DNA of 40,519 bases from Erysipelotrichaceae bacterium. Its GTDB lineage: Bacteria; Bacillota_I; Bacilli_A; Erysipelotrichales; Erysipelotrichaceae. The stretch lies in the NCBI GenBank assembly GCA_009773735.1, contig WSYG01000025.1:1-40519 (forward strand). Reading direction: 5' to 3'. Made by a program: the position numbers and the translations under genes. Below the pieces are notes generated by a model. That model made no database searches and was not told where the DNA came from. It saw only the letters and a list, made by a program, of their open reading frames with translations. Shown here piece by piece: positions 15,425 through 23,543 of the stretch (positions are counted from its first letter, which is position 1; each line of letters begins with the position of its first letter).

Positions 15425-15866
15425 ATCTTTTCTCAAAGTTCAACAGCTTTTCTTTTAAATCTAAACCTCCAAAAAATCCAGTCAACCCTTTGACACCAAC
15501 GACTCTGTGACAAGGTTGGACAATCGATATTGGGTTTCTGTTACAAGCGCCCCCAACAGCTCTAAATGCCTTGGGATGACCAATGGCTTTAGCCAAATCA
15601 CCATAGGTTCTGGTTTCTCCATACGGAATTTCACACATGGCTTTCCAGACTTGTTTTTGAAAATGGGTGCCTTGTGGTTCTAACTTAAGATCGAAGTTGA
15701 TCTTTTCACCTGAAGCATATTTTTTTAGCTGGTTGACGGCTTCTAAAAGTTCGCCTTGGGCAATACCTTCACTTTCATCTGTCTCTGTGATGTCTAAGTA
15801 AGTGATGACTTTTTCATCACCAGTCACTGTTAAATAACGATCTAAGAATTTTACGCTATGTTTCAT
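15423..15866 (-). CDS. ogt: Methylated-DNA--protein-cysteine methyltransferase
   Basis: 147 residues. The active-site motif is PCHRVVG (about 118-124) with the acceptor cysteine. The helix-turn-helix region YGETRTYGDLAKAIGHPKAFRAVGGACNRNP precedes it, giving the arginine finger and the RAVG/N-hinge elements. It repairs O6-methylguanine in DNA by a single irreversible methyl transfer. AAGGAGC precedes the ATG, which overlaps the TGA of the AAC(3)-like gene (ATGA). Last gene of the six-gene operon that begins with psuK. Confidence 0.93.
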   Translation of the reverse strand: MKHSVKFLDRYLTVTGDEKVITYLDITETDESEGIAQGELLEAVNQLKKYASGEKINFDLKLEPQGTHFQKQVWKAMCEIPYGETRTYGDLAKAIGHPKAFRAVGGACNRNPISIVQPCHRVVGVKGLTGFFGGLDLKEKLLNFEKR

Positions 15867-16636
15867 AAGTGCTCCTTGAAGTAAGTTAAGGTAAACTCAT
15901 GCAGGGTACTCAAATCAATTAGTTTACATGTGGCATTGCCGAGTTTTATGGTCGGGACTTGATGTGTCTTTTCAAATTCAGTGCCTATCACTTTAAACAC
16001 ATCAGAATCATAATCATAATCTAGAAACTTAATGCGTTTATTTCGACCATTATGAACAACAGTGGCAGATTCTATAGTATACGGTCTTTTTTTTGATAAG
16101 GCTTCCGCAACATGCATCCCTGTTAAACGATCATAATCGACCCCAATCAACAATGCCTTGGCTTTAAGTTGAATGGCTTTGTGTAGTGGTGAATCTAGTC
16201 CAAAAGCTGGGGTCAAAGGGGCATCCATCGTTACCCATTTGGATTGTTTTCCATACGCCATGACAGCCATACTGGGATGATCTGAAAATTCGGTCAGATC
16301 TTTGAGTTGTAAAGTCTGGGCTAATGAACCCATCCAAGCTAGATAAGTAGATTTACCAGTATAAGGCGGATGTGATTCACGAATGGCCTTAAAGGCCTCG
16401 ATGTCAACGGGTGGATGTTCCCAATGGGCAGGATCACTGTTGGTTGAATATTGGGCAGACATGATTAAAGTGCCTTCGTGAGAAAGCACTTTGAGTAAGG
16501 CATCACATATGGTATTGGGTCCTCCGGACACCAAACCAATGGCTTTTAGTGAGCCATGAAGTTCAACGATATCACCACTGTTTAAACCTAAAGATCTAAA
16601 GGCAGTGCTTGCACTTTCAAGGGTCACCGGCAACAA
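15863..16636 (-). CDS. AAC(3)-family (antibiotic_NAT) N-acetyltransferase
   Basis: About 257 residues. Recognised by ELHGSLKAIGLVSGGPNTICDALL near the start, GTLIMSAQYSTNSDPAHWEHPPVD, HPSMAVMAYGK (catalytic His region) and a late LLIGVDYDRLTGMHVAEALS. The fold acetylates the 3-amino group of 2-deoxystreptamine drugs in AAC(3) enzymes, but chromosomal YokD-like members often have no proven drug substrate. The start is uncertain: the frame opens with TTG TTG CCG GTG right after the upstream stop, with no ATG at the expected place, so a TTG or GTG start coupled to the upstream gene is likely. Confidence 0.85.
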   Translation of the reverse strand: MLPVTLESASTAFRSLGLNSGDIVELHGSLKAIGLVSGGPNTICDALLKVLSHEGTLIMSAQYSTNSDPAHWEHPPVDIEAFKAIRESHPPYTGKSTYLAWMGSLAQTLQLKDLTEFSDHPSMAVMAYGKQSKWVTMDAPLTPAFGLDSPLHKAIQLKAKALLIGVDYDRLTGMHVAEALSKKRPYTIESATVVHNGRNKRIKFLDYDYDSDVFKVIGTEFEKTHQVPTIKLGNATCKLIDLSTLHEFTLTYFKEHL

Positions 16637-16637
16637 A

Positions 16638-17120
16638 TTAATTCATCAATCCTTTAGCTTTAAGAACAGCGATCAGATTGACGACATACAAATCAAAATG
16701 TTCATCTAGAAAGCCTGTATCATCTCCTACGATGACTTCTGGGGTAAAGGATTCTTTGATGACCCCATTGATAACGACCACATAAGTTGGGGTTGCTTGC
16801 GGTTTGACCACATATTTATAAATTAAATTTAGTTGTTTGTCTGACGTCTTATCCATTTCAATATAGTAAATGGGGAAACTTTTGCGTTCAACAACTTCAT
16901 TGTTGACATTCTTCATGTATTGGCAAGCACCACAAACTGAACTGCTGAAATAGAACACAAAAGTAGCCTTGGTTTCAATCAATTCAACGATGTAACTGGG
17001 TTTGACTTGAGTGATCTTATCTAAGTTAGGGGCTTTGTCTTTGATTTTTTCTGGTATGCCATCTGAACAGCCCACCAATACTAAAGCCAAGACTGAGATT
17101 AAGAGTAGAACTTTTTTCAT
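16638..17120 (-). CDS. Thioredoxin-like lipoprotein
   Basis: 160 residues. A lipoprotein signal peptide (MKKVLLLISVLALVLVGC) has a clear lipobox LVGC, so the mature protein is anchored outside the membrane. The thioredoxin fold follows: FVFYFSSSVCGACQYM (CGAC active site, about 54-69), the PQATPTYVVV cis-proline loop (about 109-118) and a C-terminal helix. CGAC rather than CGPC suggests a redox potential or partner set unlike cytosolic thioredoxin; disulfide reduction or exchange of surface proteins is the likely role. It lies within the operon 9 bases after pgpA. Confidence 0.85.
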   Translation of the reverse strand: MKKVLLLISVLALVLVGCSDGIPEKIKDKAPNLDKITQVKPSYIVELIETKATFVFYFSSSVCGACQYMKNVNNEVVERKSFPIYYIEMDKTSDKQLNLIYKYVVKPQATPTYVVVINGVIKESFTPEVIVGDDTGFLDEHFDLYVVNLIAVLKAKGLMN

Positions 17121-17129
17121 ATTTTTACC

Positions 17130-17597
17130 TTACTTTCCATGGGTATGGGCAATCTTGCTGGCCGCACTGGCCGCAATTGCCCCAACGATATCGTCTAAGA
17201 ATACATTACATTGGGCACAATGTTCATTGATGGTAGCCAAGATACCAGGCTTTTCACGATCGATATACCCATAATTGGTCAACGCAATCGAACCATACAG
17301 ATTACAGATTCCATAGGCCAACACTTCATCAATCCCATACAAGGATTCATCATTCATCAAGGTCATGCGTAATTGTTCATCCATTTCGAAATTGGATTCT
17401 GCAATTTGATCGATCAAGATGCCTGTCATGATCGCATGTTGAACTTCACGTTTAGCGACAACCCCTTTGACTGTCAACATAATCTCTTCCATTCCAATCT
17501 CAGGATGATATTTACCTTGTAGAAAAAGAACCAAATCACCGATATCTTCTAAAGTGACGCCTCTTTCTTGTAATAATTTAACACATTTATCGTACAT
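17130..17597 (-). CDS. Phosphatidylglycerophosphatase A-family protein (YutG-like)
   Basis: 155 residues, nearly colinear by eye with Bacillus YutG. Motifs: GVTLEDIGDLVLFLQGKYHP, KREVQHAIMTGI, DESLYGIDEVLAYGICNLYGSIALTNYGYIDR and the acidic FLDDIVGAIAASA near the C-terminus, which supplies metal-binding aspartates. No membrane helix of the E. coli PgpA type is obvious, as in YutG. The family removes phosphate from phosphatidylglycerophosphate or related substrates. The start overlaps the 3' end of the broken psuG by 11 bases. Confidence 0.85.
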   Translation of the reverse strand: MYDKCVKLLQERGVTLEDIGDLVLFLQGKYHPEIGMEEIMLTVKGVVAKREVQHAIMTGILIDQIAESNFEMDEQLRMTLMNDESLYGIDEVLAYGICNLYGSIALTNYGYIDREKPGILATINEHCAQCNVFLDDIVGAIAASAASKIAHTHGK

Positions 17598-18464
17598 CTT
17601 GTACTCCTTTGCTTAACGCAACAGCGATTTGTGCTCCAACTCTCGCATTATTCTTGATTAGAGCAATGTTGGACTCCAATGAATCACCACCCGTTAGTGC
17701 TTTTACTTTGGCTAATAAGTAAGGTGTCACATCTTTACCGCTGATGTTTTCTAAGTGACTTTCTTTTAAAGCTTGATCGATGGCTTGTGTAATAACTTGT
17801 TCATCCATCGCAAATGCTGCAGGAATAGGATTACTGATCAAGACACCACCATCTAATTTAAGATCTCGCTTAACGCGTATAATTTTGGCGATTTCTTGGG
17901 CGGTATTGACCCTTTGGTCAACTTTTAAGTTTGATTTAGGGGTATAGAATGCTGCCAATTCATCGCTTTGATAACCCAATACAGGAACTCCAAAGGTTTC
18001 TAGATATTCCATGGTTAGTGGTAGATCCAAGATGGCTTTGGCCCCTGCACAAACGACTGTGACATTGGTATGGGCCAATTCTTGAAGATCCGCAGAGATA
18101 TCAAATGTTGCTTGAGCTCCGCGATGAACACCACCGATCCCCCCTGTCACAAAAACTTCGATCTTAGATAACGCCGCAATGATCATGGTTGAGGCAACTG
18201 TGGTTGCTCCCCACGCTTTGTTCGCAATGACCATGGGTAGATCACTTCGATCTCATCAGGACTCATCCCAACCACCATGATCCCATCGATGATCCCAATG
18301 GTTGCAGGTATTGCCCCATTGGCTCTTATTTCAGCTTCGACTTCAAGAGCTGTTTGTACATTTTGTGGATAAGGCATCCCATGGGATATGATTGTTGATT
18401 CTAAAGCGACCACGGCCTTACCTTGACTTAACGCATCTTTTATTTCTTGATTGATTTTTAACAT
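17587..18464 (-). pseudogene. psuG: Pseudouridine-5'-phosphate glycosidase, broken by a frameshifting internal deletion
   Basis: The first part (18464 down to about 18240) reads [30 protein letters not shown] and GMSPDEIE, matching PsuG residues 15-82 of E. coli. The second part (from about 18240 down to 17587), in another frame, reads [49 protein letters not shown] and PYLLAKVKALTGGDSL to the end. The junction GAAGTGATCTACCC joins the codon for E82 directly to the conserved D-L-P. Compared with E. coli, about 14 residues plus one base (about 43 bases) are missing, including the lysine equivalent to active-site Lys93 and the SRR of SRRDLP. The rest, including the Glu31 and Lys166 equivalents, is intact, so the loss is recent. 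The frame change truncates the product. Confidence 0.85.
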
Positions 18465-19390
18465 AGTTCTTTCCTAACGAACACACATCGTTTATGTTTC
18501 TCAGTAATACTTTCTATACTCAAATCCTTTACAACAGTCCTTTGTGACTCCAAGGTCAACAGTGATGCACAACAGGCAAGTTCCAATGCCTTTTGGAAAT
18601 CAAAGCGCTGACGCATCACCAAATAGGCTCCCATAAAGGCATCCCCTGCTCCTGTTGCATTGATCACAGAAATGCTTGGGGTCAATAAGTGAAAAGTGGC
18701 ATCTCCTTTAGAGACATAGATTCCTTTATCTGCAGCACTGATGATGATTTCTTTGATGCCTTTATTTCTAAAGAAATGTAGGGCTTCTAAAAAATCTTCA
18801 TCTGTTTTTAATGGTGATCCAAAATAAACCTCAGCTTCTAAATCATTGGGTTTAAAGATATCGATCTTATCTAAATGTTTGATTAGTTTCTCTGCTTTAT
18901 GGGTTGAGATCGGATCACAGGCAATCATACAAGGTCTATGTGTCAAAATCATGTCGATGAATTCTGTTTCTAAATTGGTTTCTAAGACAAGGATGTCTTG
19001 ACTTGAGATCGATGATAAAGCAGTCTTTATGGATTCATGACTCAAACACGATAAGATCGAATTATCAGATAAACCTAAGGCTAAATCTCCTGCAGGATCT
19101 AAGATCGCAAGATACATCGATGACGTCTGATCCACAAAAATACTGTGATCGACATTAATCCCACTTTCAACACAATCTTTATAGCACAGATGACCTAAAT
19201 GATCATCTCCAAACACACTAATCAGCTCCACATCTGCCCCTAAATGGGCACAGTTTTCCGCAATATTTCTGCCTACCCCACCAAAAGACAAGGATACAGA
19301 TCCTGGATTAGAATCTTTCATACGCAAGGGATCTGTAGATACTCCCAATAGATCGATGCTAACACCACCCAATACAACAATTTTACTCAT
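18458..19390 (-). CDS. psuK: Pseudouridine kinase (PfkB family)
   Basis: 310 residues. PfkB-type ribokinase fold: [14 protein letters not shown] at the N-terminus, substrate-binding [19 protein letters not shown] (about 36-54), FKPNDLEAE (about 183-191) and the ATP-site anion hole [15 protein letters not shown] (about 246-260) with catalytic Asp. The C-rich C-terminus is normal for the group. It makes pseudouridine 5'-phosphate for PsuG; adjacency to psuG (7-base overlap) supports pseudouridine rather than another sugar. With psuG broken, its product has no obvious sink in this locus. First gene of the operon. Confidence 0.85.
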   Translation of the reverse strand: MSKIVVLGGVSIDLLGVSTDPLRMKDSNPGSVSLSFGGVGRNIAENCAHLGADVELISVFGDDHLGHLCYKDCVESGINVDHSIFVDQTSSMYLAILDPAGDLALGLSDNSILSCLSHESIKTALSSISSQDILVLETNLETEFIDMILTHRPCMIACDPISTHKAEKLIKHLDKIDIFKPNDLEAEVYFGSPLKTDEDFLEALHFFRNKGIKEIIISAADKGIYVSKGDATFHLLTPSISVINATGAGDAFMGAYLVMRQRFDFQKALELACCASLLTLESQRTVVKDLSIESITEKHKRCVFVRKELC

Positions 19391-19396
19391 AGAACC

Positions 19397-19402
19397 ATTA
19401 TA
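19397..19402 (-). promoter_or_regulatory. -10 box of psuK, leaderless layout
   Basis: TATAAT on the minus strand ends exactly 6 bases before the ATG at 19390; a weak TTTATG lies 17 bases upstream and there is no Shine-Dalgarno sequence. Confidence 0.5.
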
Positions 19403-19466
19403 CTTTAAAACAGCTCATACATAAATAACAACCCTCTTACGATGATTGAATCTTGATGATGTGGTT

Positions 19467-19492
19467 AAAAAAAGGCACAAGATTGTGCCTTC
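19467..19492 (-). terminator. Terminator of the EF-G-like gene
   Basis: AAGGCACA-ATCT-TGTGCCTT hairpin followed by T6 on the minus strand. Confidence 0.85.
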
Positions 19493-19496
19493 AGGA

Positions 19497-21578
19497 TTAT
19501 TCCAGTTCTTCTTCTTCGTGATCTTTGGCTGAATTTGCGATGACTTTTTCAGCGATTGGTTGAGGGGCAAATTCATATCGATCAAACTTCTGAGTATACA
19601 CACCACGGCCTTGCGTAAACGATCTCAATTCCGTTGAATAACGCATCATTTCGCTCATTGGTGCTTCAGCCAAGACGACTTGATCGCCATCTTCATTGGG
19701 TTCCATGCCTAATATGATGCCTCTACGTTTATTAAAATCACCGATGACCGCTCCTGTAAATTCATCCGGAATGGTGACCGCAACTTTGACGACAGGTTCC
19801 AAAAGCACAGGTTTCGCCAGTGGCATACCCGTACGATACGCCAAACGGGCAGCCATTTTAAATGCGATTTCTTTCGAGTCGACTTCATGGTATTTCCCAT
19901 CGACCAAAGTGGCTTTGACGCCAACGACTTTATAGCCAGCCAAAACACCTTTGACCATGGCTTCTCTTAAGCCAGCTTCTACGGCCGGGAAATATTGACG
20001 AGGAACAGCTCCTCCGAATACCTTTTCTTCAAAGACCATTTCAATGGAATCACAAGGTTCAAAGGTAATGAAGACATCACCGAATTGACCTGCACCACCA
20101 GATTGTTTTTTGTGTTTGCCTTCTACGGTAACGGTTCCGCGAATGGTTTCACGATAAGGGATACGTGGTTCTCTGAGTTCAACATCGACTTTGTATTTGT
20201 TTCTAAGCTTACTGACAATGACATCTAAATGTTGATCACCTAGACCATACAAAACCATTTCATGGGTTTCTGGGTTTTTGATGACTTTACATGAAGGATC
20301 TTCTTCTTCAATGCGTTGTAGGGATGAACTGAGTTTATCTTCATCAAGTTTGGATTTAGGGAATATGCTCATCGCCAATAACCCTTCAGGGAATATGATG
20401 TGATCATAGGCTACTTCTTTGCCTTTGATGGCCAAAGTATCATTGGTCCGAGTAACTTGAAGTTTGACGACACAGCCTAAATCTCCAGTAAACAACTTAC
20501 CTACCGCGATTTGATTCTTACCTTTGACGATAAAGACTTGGGCAATTTTTTCAGGTTTTTCTTCACGAACATTTTGGACAACAGAATCTGAACTTAAGAC
20601 CCCAGTCATGACTTTAATGTAGGAAATACGACCAACAAACGGGTCAATGATGGTTTTATAAACAAGTGCACTAAAGGATTCACTTTCATCGGTACGTAGT
20701 TTAACAACTTCGCCTCTGAGGTTTTTAGCTTCAACGAAACCTTTTTCACCATAAGATGGGAAATACTCCCCAATAAGATCCAATAAACGTTCTACTCCAA
20801 TTTGTTGGGTCGCTGATCCGCAATATACAGGACGAATATCACCAGATCTTACCCCAGCTCTAACGCCTTGGATTAATTGTGCTTCTTGAAAAGGTTCACC
20901 CGAGAAAAACTTCTCCATCAGTTCATCTGATGTCATCGCAACAGCTTCTGAGATCTGATTGAGATAATCATCGACTTGATCTCTTAAGGATGCTGGGACA
21001 TCTTGAGGGGTATTACGGTCATTTAAATACCATGCTTTATTCTTAAGGATGTTGATGGATCCTACGACTTTACCATTTTCAATGATCGGCATTTCAAATG
21101 GAATGACGGATTTCCCAAATTGGTCTCTTAGTTGAGCATAGACTTTATCAAAAGACGTATTTTCTTCATCGATCTTATTGATGAAAAATATCGTAGGTAA
21201 CTTACGCTTACTAACCGCTTTCCAAGCTCTAATGGTTCCAGTTTGAATCCCGTCTTTGGCACTCACAACGATCAGCGCATTATCTGCAACCGCCAATCCT
21301 GCTTCTTGTTCCTGAGCATAATCAAAATACCCTGGCGTATCGATAAAATTGATCTTGTGGTCTTTCCATTCGATCGGTGCCAAACCTGTATAAATCGATA
21401 ATCCTTTTTTAATCTCTTCCTGATCAAAATCTATGACAGAATTCCCATCGACAGTTTTACCCATACGATCGGTCACTTTCGTAAAATACAGCATGCTTTC
21501 TACGATTTGGGTCTTTCCTACACCGGAATGACCCAGTAAGACAATGTTACGTATATCTAAGGCTGCATAATCTTTCAT
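19497..21578 (-). CDS. EF-G paralogue (EF-G2-like translational GTPase)
   Basis: 693 residues with the full EF-G domain order. GTPase motifs: G1 GHSGVGKT (residues about 16-23; canonical EF-G has AHIDAGKT), switch I KGLSIYTG in place of RGITI, G3 DTPGYFD and G4 NKID. Domain II, III (EEDPSCKV), IV (GAGQFGDVFITFEP and VFGGAVPRQY) and V (MLGMEP-like GIILGMEPNEDG, EMMRYSTELRSFTQGRG) are all present. These altered G motifs place it with the EF-G-like second copies of Bacillota, not with the housekeeping FusA or TetM; the role of that group is poorly defined. AGGAGC precedes the ATG; it lies 14 bases after the ankyrin gene. Confidence 0.88.
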   Translation of the reverse strand: MKDYAALDIRNIVLLGHSGVGKTQIVESMLYFTKVTDRMGKTVDGNSVIDFDQEEIKKGLSIYTGLAPIEWKDHKINFIDTPGYFDYAQEQEAGLAVADNALIVVSAKDGIQTGTIRAWKAVSKRKLPTIFFINKIDEENTSFDKVYAQLRDQFGKSVIPFEMPIIENGKVVGSINILKNKAWYLNDRNTPQDVPASLRDQVDDYLNQISEAVAMTSDELMEKFFSGEPFQEAQLIQGVRAGVRSGDIRPVYCGSATQQIGVERLLDLIGEYFPSYGEKGFVEAKNLRGEVVKLRTDESESFSALVYKTIIDPFVGRISYIKVMTGVLSSDSVVQNVREEKPEKIAQVFIVKGKNQIAVGKLFTGDLGCVVKLQVTRTNDTLAIKGKEVAYDHIIFPEGLLAMSIFPKSKLDEDKLSSSLQRIEEEDPSCKVIKNPETHEMVLYGLGDQHLDVIVSKLRNKYKVDVELREPRIPYRETIRGTVTVEGKHKKQSGGAGQFGDVFITFEPCDSIEMVFEEKVFGGAVPRQYFPAVEAGLREAMVKGVLAGYKVVGVKATLVDGKYHEVDSKEIAFKMAARLAYRTGMPLAKPVLLEPVVKVAVTIPDEFTGAVIGDFNKRRGIILGMEPNEDGDQVVLAEAPMSEMMRYSTELRSFTQGRGVYTQKFDRYEFAPQPIAEKVIANSAKDHEEEELE

Positions 21579-21592
21579 GGTGATTGGGGCTC

Positions 21593-22261
21593 CTATTTAA
21601 GTAAAGGCTTTAGTTCAGCCAAACATTCGGTTCTTACATAATGCACGGCTTTATTGCCGCCTTTATCGATGACTTCTTTATCTGCGCCATGATCTAAGAG
21701 ATACTGCACCATTTCGGTATAACCAATATAGGCTGCTCTCATCAAGGCTGTACAACCATTATCATCCACGGCATTGATATTGGCTCCTGCCGCCAATAGC
21801 GCTTTGATCACATCGAATTTGAAGGCATTGCAGGCTTCCATCAAAGGTGTTCTACCCATATCGTCTTGTGCATTCACATTGGCTTTAGACTTGACCAAGA
21901 GCTCTACAACATCGATTTGACCTAAGAAACTGGCTCTGATCAAGGCTGTTTTGCCTTTATTATCAGCCACATTTACATCGACTCCTGAATCAATCAACAT
22001 TTTGACGATGTCAGTATGCCCTTTTTTAGCAGCACCCATCAAAGCCGTCTTCCCATTGTTGTCTCGCGCATTCACATCGGCACCATTGTCGACGAGATAA
22101 CGAACTACTTTTTCAAATCCTCGTTTAGCACTTCTCATCAATGCGGTACGCGCTTCTGCATTTCTGACGTTGACGTCAGCGCCTTGGTTAACTGCCAATA
22201 CGACCTTGGAGAGATCTCCAGCCGCAGCAGCTTCCCAGAATACTTGATTTGTTTGATCCAT
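21593..22261 (-). CDS. Ankyrin-repeat protein
   Basis: 222 residues from the ATG at 22261 (AGGAGG upstream; the frame is open to 22324 through a terminator). About six ankyrin repeats run from residue 10 to 215, each with a NARD/DNxGxTALM-type turn: NAEARTALMRSAKRG, DNNGKTALMGAAKKG, DNKGKTALIRASFLG, DDMGRTPLMEACN and DDNGCTALMRAAYIG. No signal peptide, so cytoplasmic. Ankyrin arrays bind protein partners; the next gene, the EF-G paralogue, is transcribed with it and is an obvious candidate, by inference only. Confidence 0.9.
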   Translation of the reverse strand: MDQTNQVFWEAAAAGDLSKVVLAVNQGADVNVRNAEARTALMRSAKRGFEKVVRYLVDNGADVNARDNNGKTALMGAAKKGHTDIVKMLIDSGVDVNVADNKGKTALIRASFLGQIDVVELLVKSKANVNAQDDMGRTPLMEACNAFKFDVIKALLAAGANINAVDDNGCTALMRAAYIGYTEMVQYLLDHGADKEVIDKGGNKAVHYVRTECLAELKPLLK

Positions 22262-22284
22262 TGTTGTCCTCCTGTGTTCAAACA

Positions 22285-22316
22285 ATAAAAAAGATGAACG
22301 GGTTAAGTCCATCTTA
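22285..22316 (-). terminator. Hairpin terminator between the 30-residue ORF and the ankyrin gene
   Basis: Minus strand AAGATGGAC-TTAACCC-GTTCATCTT (9 bp, one G-T pair) then TTTTATTG. It starts at the stop codon of the small ORF and ends shortly before the ankyrin SD, so it could attenuate the downstream genes. Confidence 0.65.
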
Positions 22317-22406
22317 AAAGGCAAATTTAGTCTTATTCACGACAACAAAGACAGGTGTCTCTGTTACAATTGGTGTCTCAAATTGGACAAGAAAACTTCT
22401 GCTCAT
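22314..22406 (-). CDS. Candidate 30-residue small protein upstream of the ankyrin gene
   Basis: MSRSFLVQFETPIVTETP begins a 30-residue frame ending in KFAF and TAA. GAGG lies 8 bases before the ATG; a promoter-like TTGTAT-16-TACAAT lies further upstream (about 22440-22470), and an intrinsic terminator starts at the stop codon. That complete gene architecture is the main support. The peptide is rich in V, T and F with a slightly hydrophobic centre and no recognised motif. It could be a real small protein or a leader peptide whose translation affects the terminator. Confidence 0.4.
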   Translation of the reverse strand: MSRSFLVQFETPIVTETPVFVVVNKTKFAF

Positions 22407-22525
22407 CCTGATTACCTCACTGTTCTTTGTTCGTTACTTTCATTGTAATCTATTGTTGCCAAAATACAAGTCGTTAGTTTTAAATTTTGTCACTATTTAA
22501 TTTATATTTAGCACTAGCCCATTTT

Positions 22526-23491
22526 TTAGTTAAAAACATATTGGGCAAATTCTAAGTACTGGGCCGCTGTTAATGTCGTATCAGAAGCCAAATCAAACTC
22601 ATGGGCTTTGATTGTAAAAGAAGCTCTGGTGATCTTATCATGGGTCAACAAGAAGTATGTATCGACCACATGGTTTGCTTTATCTGGTACTGGATCATCA
22701 AAGGTCACATCAATATACAACCATGCATCATTGACATAGACCAGATTCCACGCATGGTTCATTTTCGTACTAGATACGGTCAATACAGGAATATTCATCT
22801 CTCTAGCAACCCCCACAAACGCTTTAGAGTAACCGCTGCATACCGCTTTATGTTGAATAAATAAACCATAGGCTTCAAACGGTGTATGATCGACGATATT
22901 GGTTAAATCCAGTTCTAAAATGGCCGTGTCATATTGTGTGGTGACGATCAAACCATCATGAATGTCTCTTAATACTCTTTCAGGTGTTTCTGTACGATCG
23001 ACTTTTAATTTGATGAATGTATCAATGGCCTTATCGACCTGATCCATACGATCATCATAGAGTTCGATTTTGACATAATCCAACGTCTTGACGGTCTTAT
23101 CATTTTGAGTATACGTCTTGGTTCCCATACTGAATCTAAACGCATGGATCATCAAGGATTCAAGATAAGCATAGGTTCGATCGATCGAAAAATCGCGATC
23201 TTCGATAAAGATCTGAACGGTGCCCTCTTCAAAAAGGATCATGGCTAAGACAGCCAATTCCATTTCCGAATCCACTCGATACACTACTTTTTCCTTAACA
23301 TAAGTGGGTTGTGAGACCGTTTGAACAATCAGTTCAGGCATATAGTATTCATGACTTGGTTTATAATCTGCGATGACTTCTTTGAATTGTTTAGGAAATA
23401 ATGCACAGCCTGTTAAAAGGAGGCTTATGGTAATCAGAAGGATCAAAGGTCTTAACTGGATTTGTTTCAATCTATTTTGAAGGTGGCTCAT
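22526..23491 (-). CDS. Transglutaminase-like lipoprotein
   Basis: 321 residues from the ATG at 23491. A signal peptide ends in lipobox LLTGC (Cys about residue 28), so it is membrane-anchored and exported. The C-terminal half has the transglutaminase/protease core with its triad: Cys in HKAVCSGYSKAF, His in MNHAWNLVYV and Asp in YIDVTFDDPVP. The N-terminal 150 residues are a mixed alpha/beta region of unknown role. Related proteins are thought to crosslink or cleave cell-surface proteins. A TGT-TATAAT box sits 9 bases before the ATG and no Shine-Dalgarno sequence is visible. Divergent from the M3 peptidase gene. Confidence 0.85.
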   Translation of the reverse strand: MSHLQNRLKQIQLRPLILLITISLLLTGCALFPKQFKEVIADYKPSHEYYMPELIVQTVSQPTYVKEKVVYRVDSEMELAVLAMILFEEGTVQIFIEDRDFSIDRTYAYLESLMIHAFRFSMGTKTYTQNDKTVKTLDYVKIELYDDRMDQVDKAIDTFIKLKVDRTETPERVLRDIHDGLIVTTQYDTAILELDLTNIVDHTPFEAYGLFIQHKAVCSGYSKAFVGVAREMNIPVLTVSSTKMNHAWNLVYVNDAWLYIDVTFDDPVPDKANHVVDTYFLLTHDKITRASFTIKAHEFDLASDTTLTAAQYLEFAQYVFN

Positions 23492-23500
23492 GCTACAATG

Positions 23501-23509
23501 ATTATAACA
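23501..23509 (-). promoter_or_regulatory. Extended -10 promoter of the transglutaminase lipoprotein gene
   Basis: TGT-TATAAT on the minus strand, 9 bases from the ATG at 23491; predicted leader of 3 bases starting with A. Confidence 0.5.
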
Positions 23510-23543
23510 CAGTCCCACATAGGGATGTTTCAAGGAGACCTTT

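Noticed and set aside
14490-16636. A resistance island formed by the APH-like and AAC(3)-like genes
   Set aside because: They lie on different transcripts, have the same base composition as neighbours, no mobile element flanks them, and both families have many non-resistance members.
17587-18464. Two separate genes for the psuG halves
   Set aside because: Together they align along a single PsuG with a short internal gap; neither half makes a complete enzyme.
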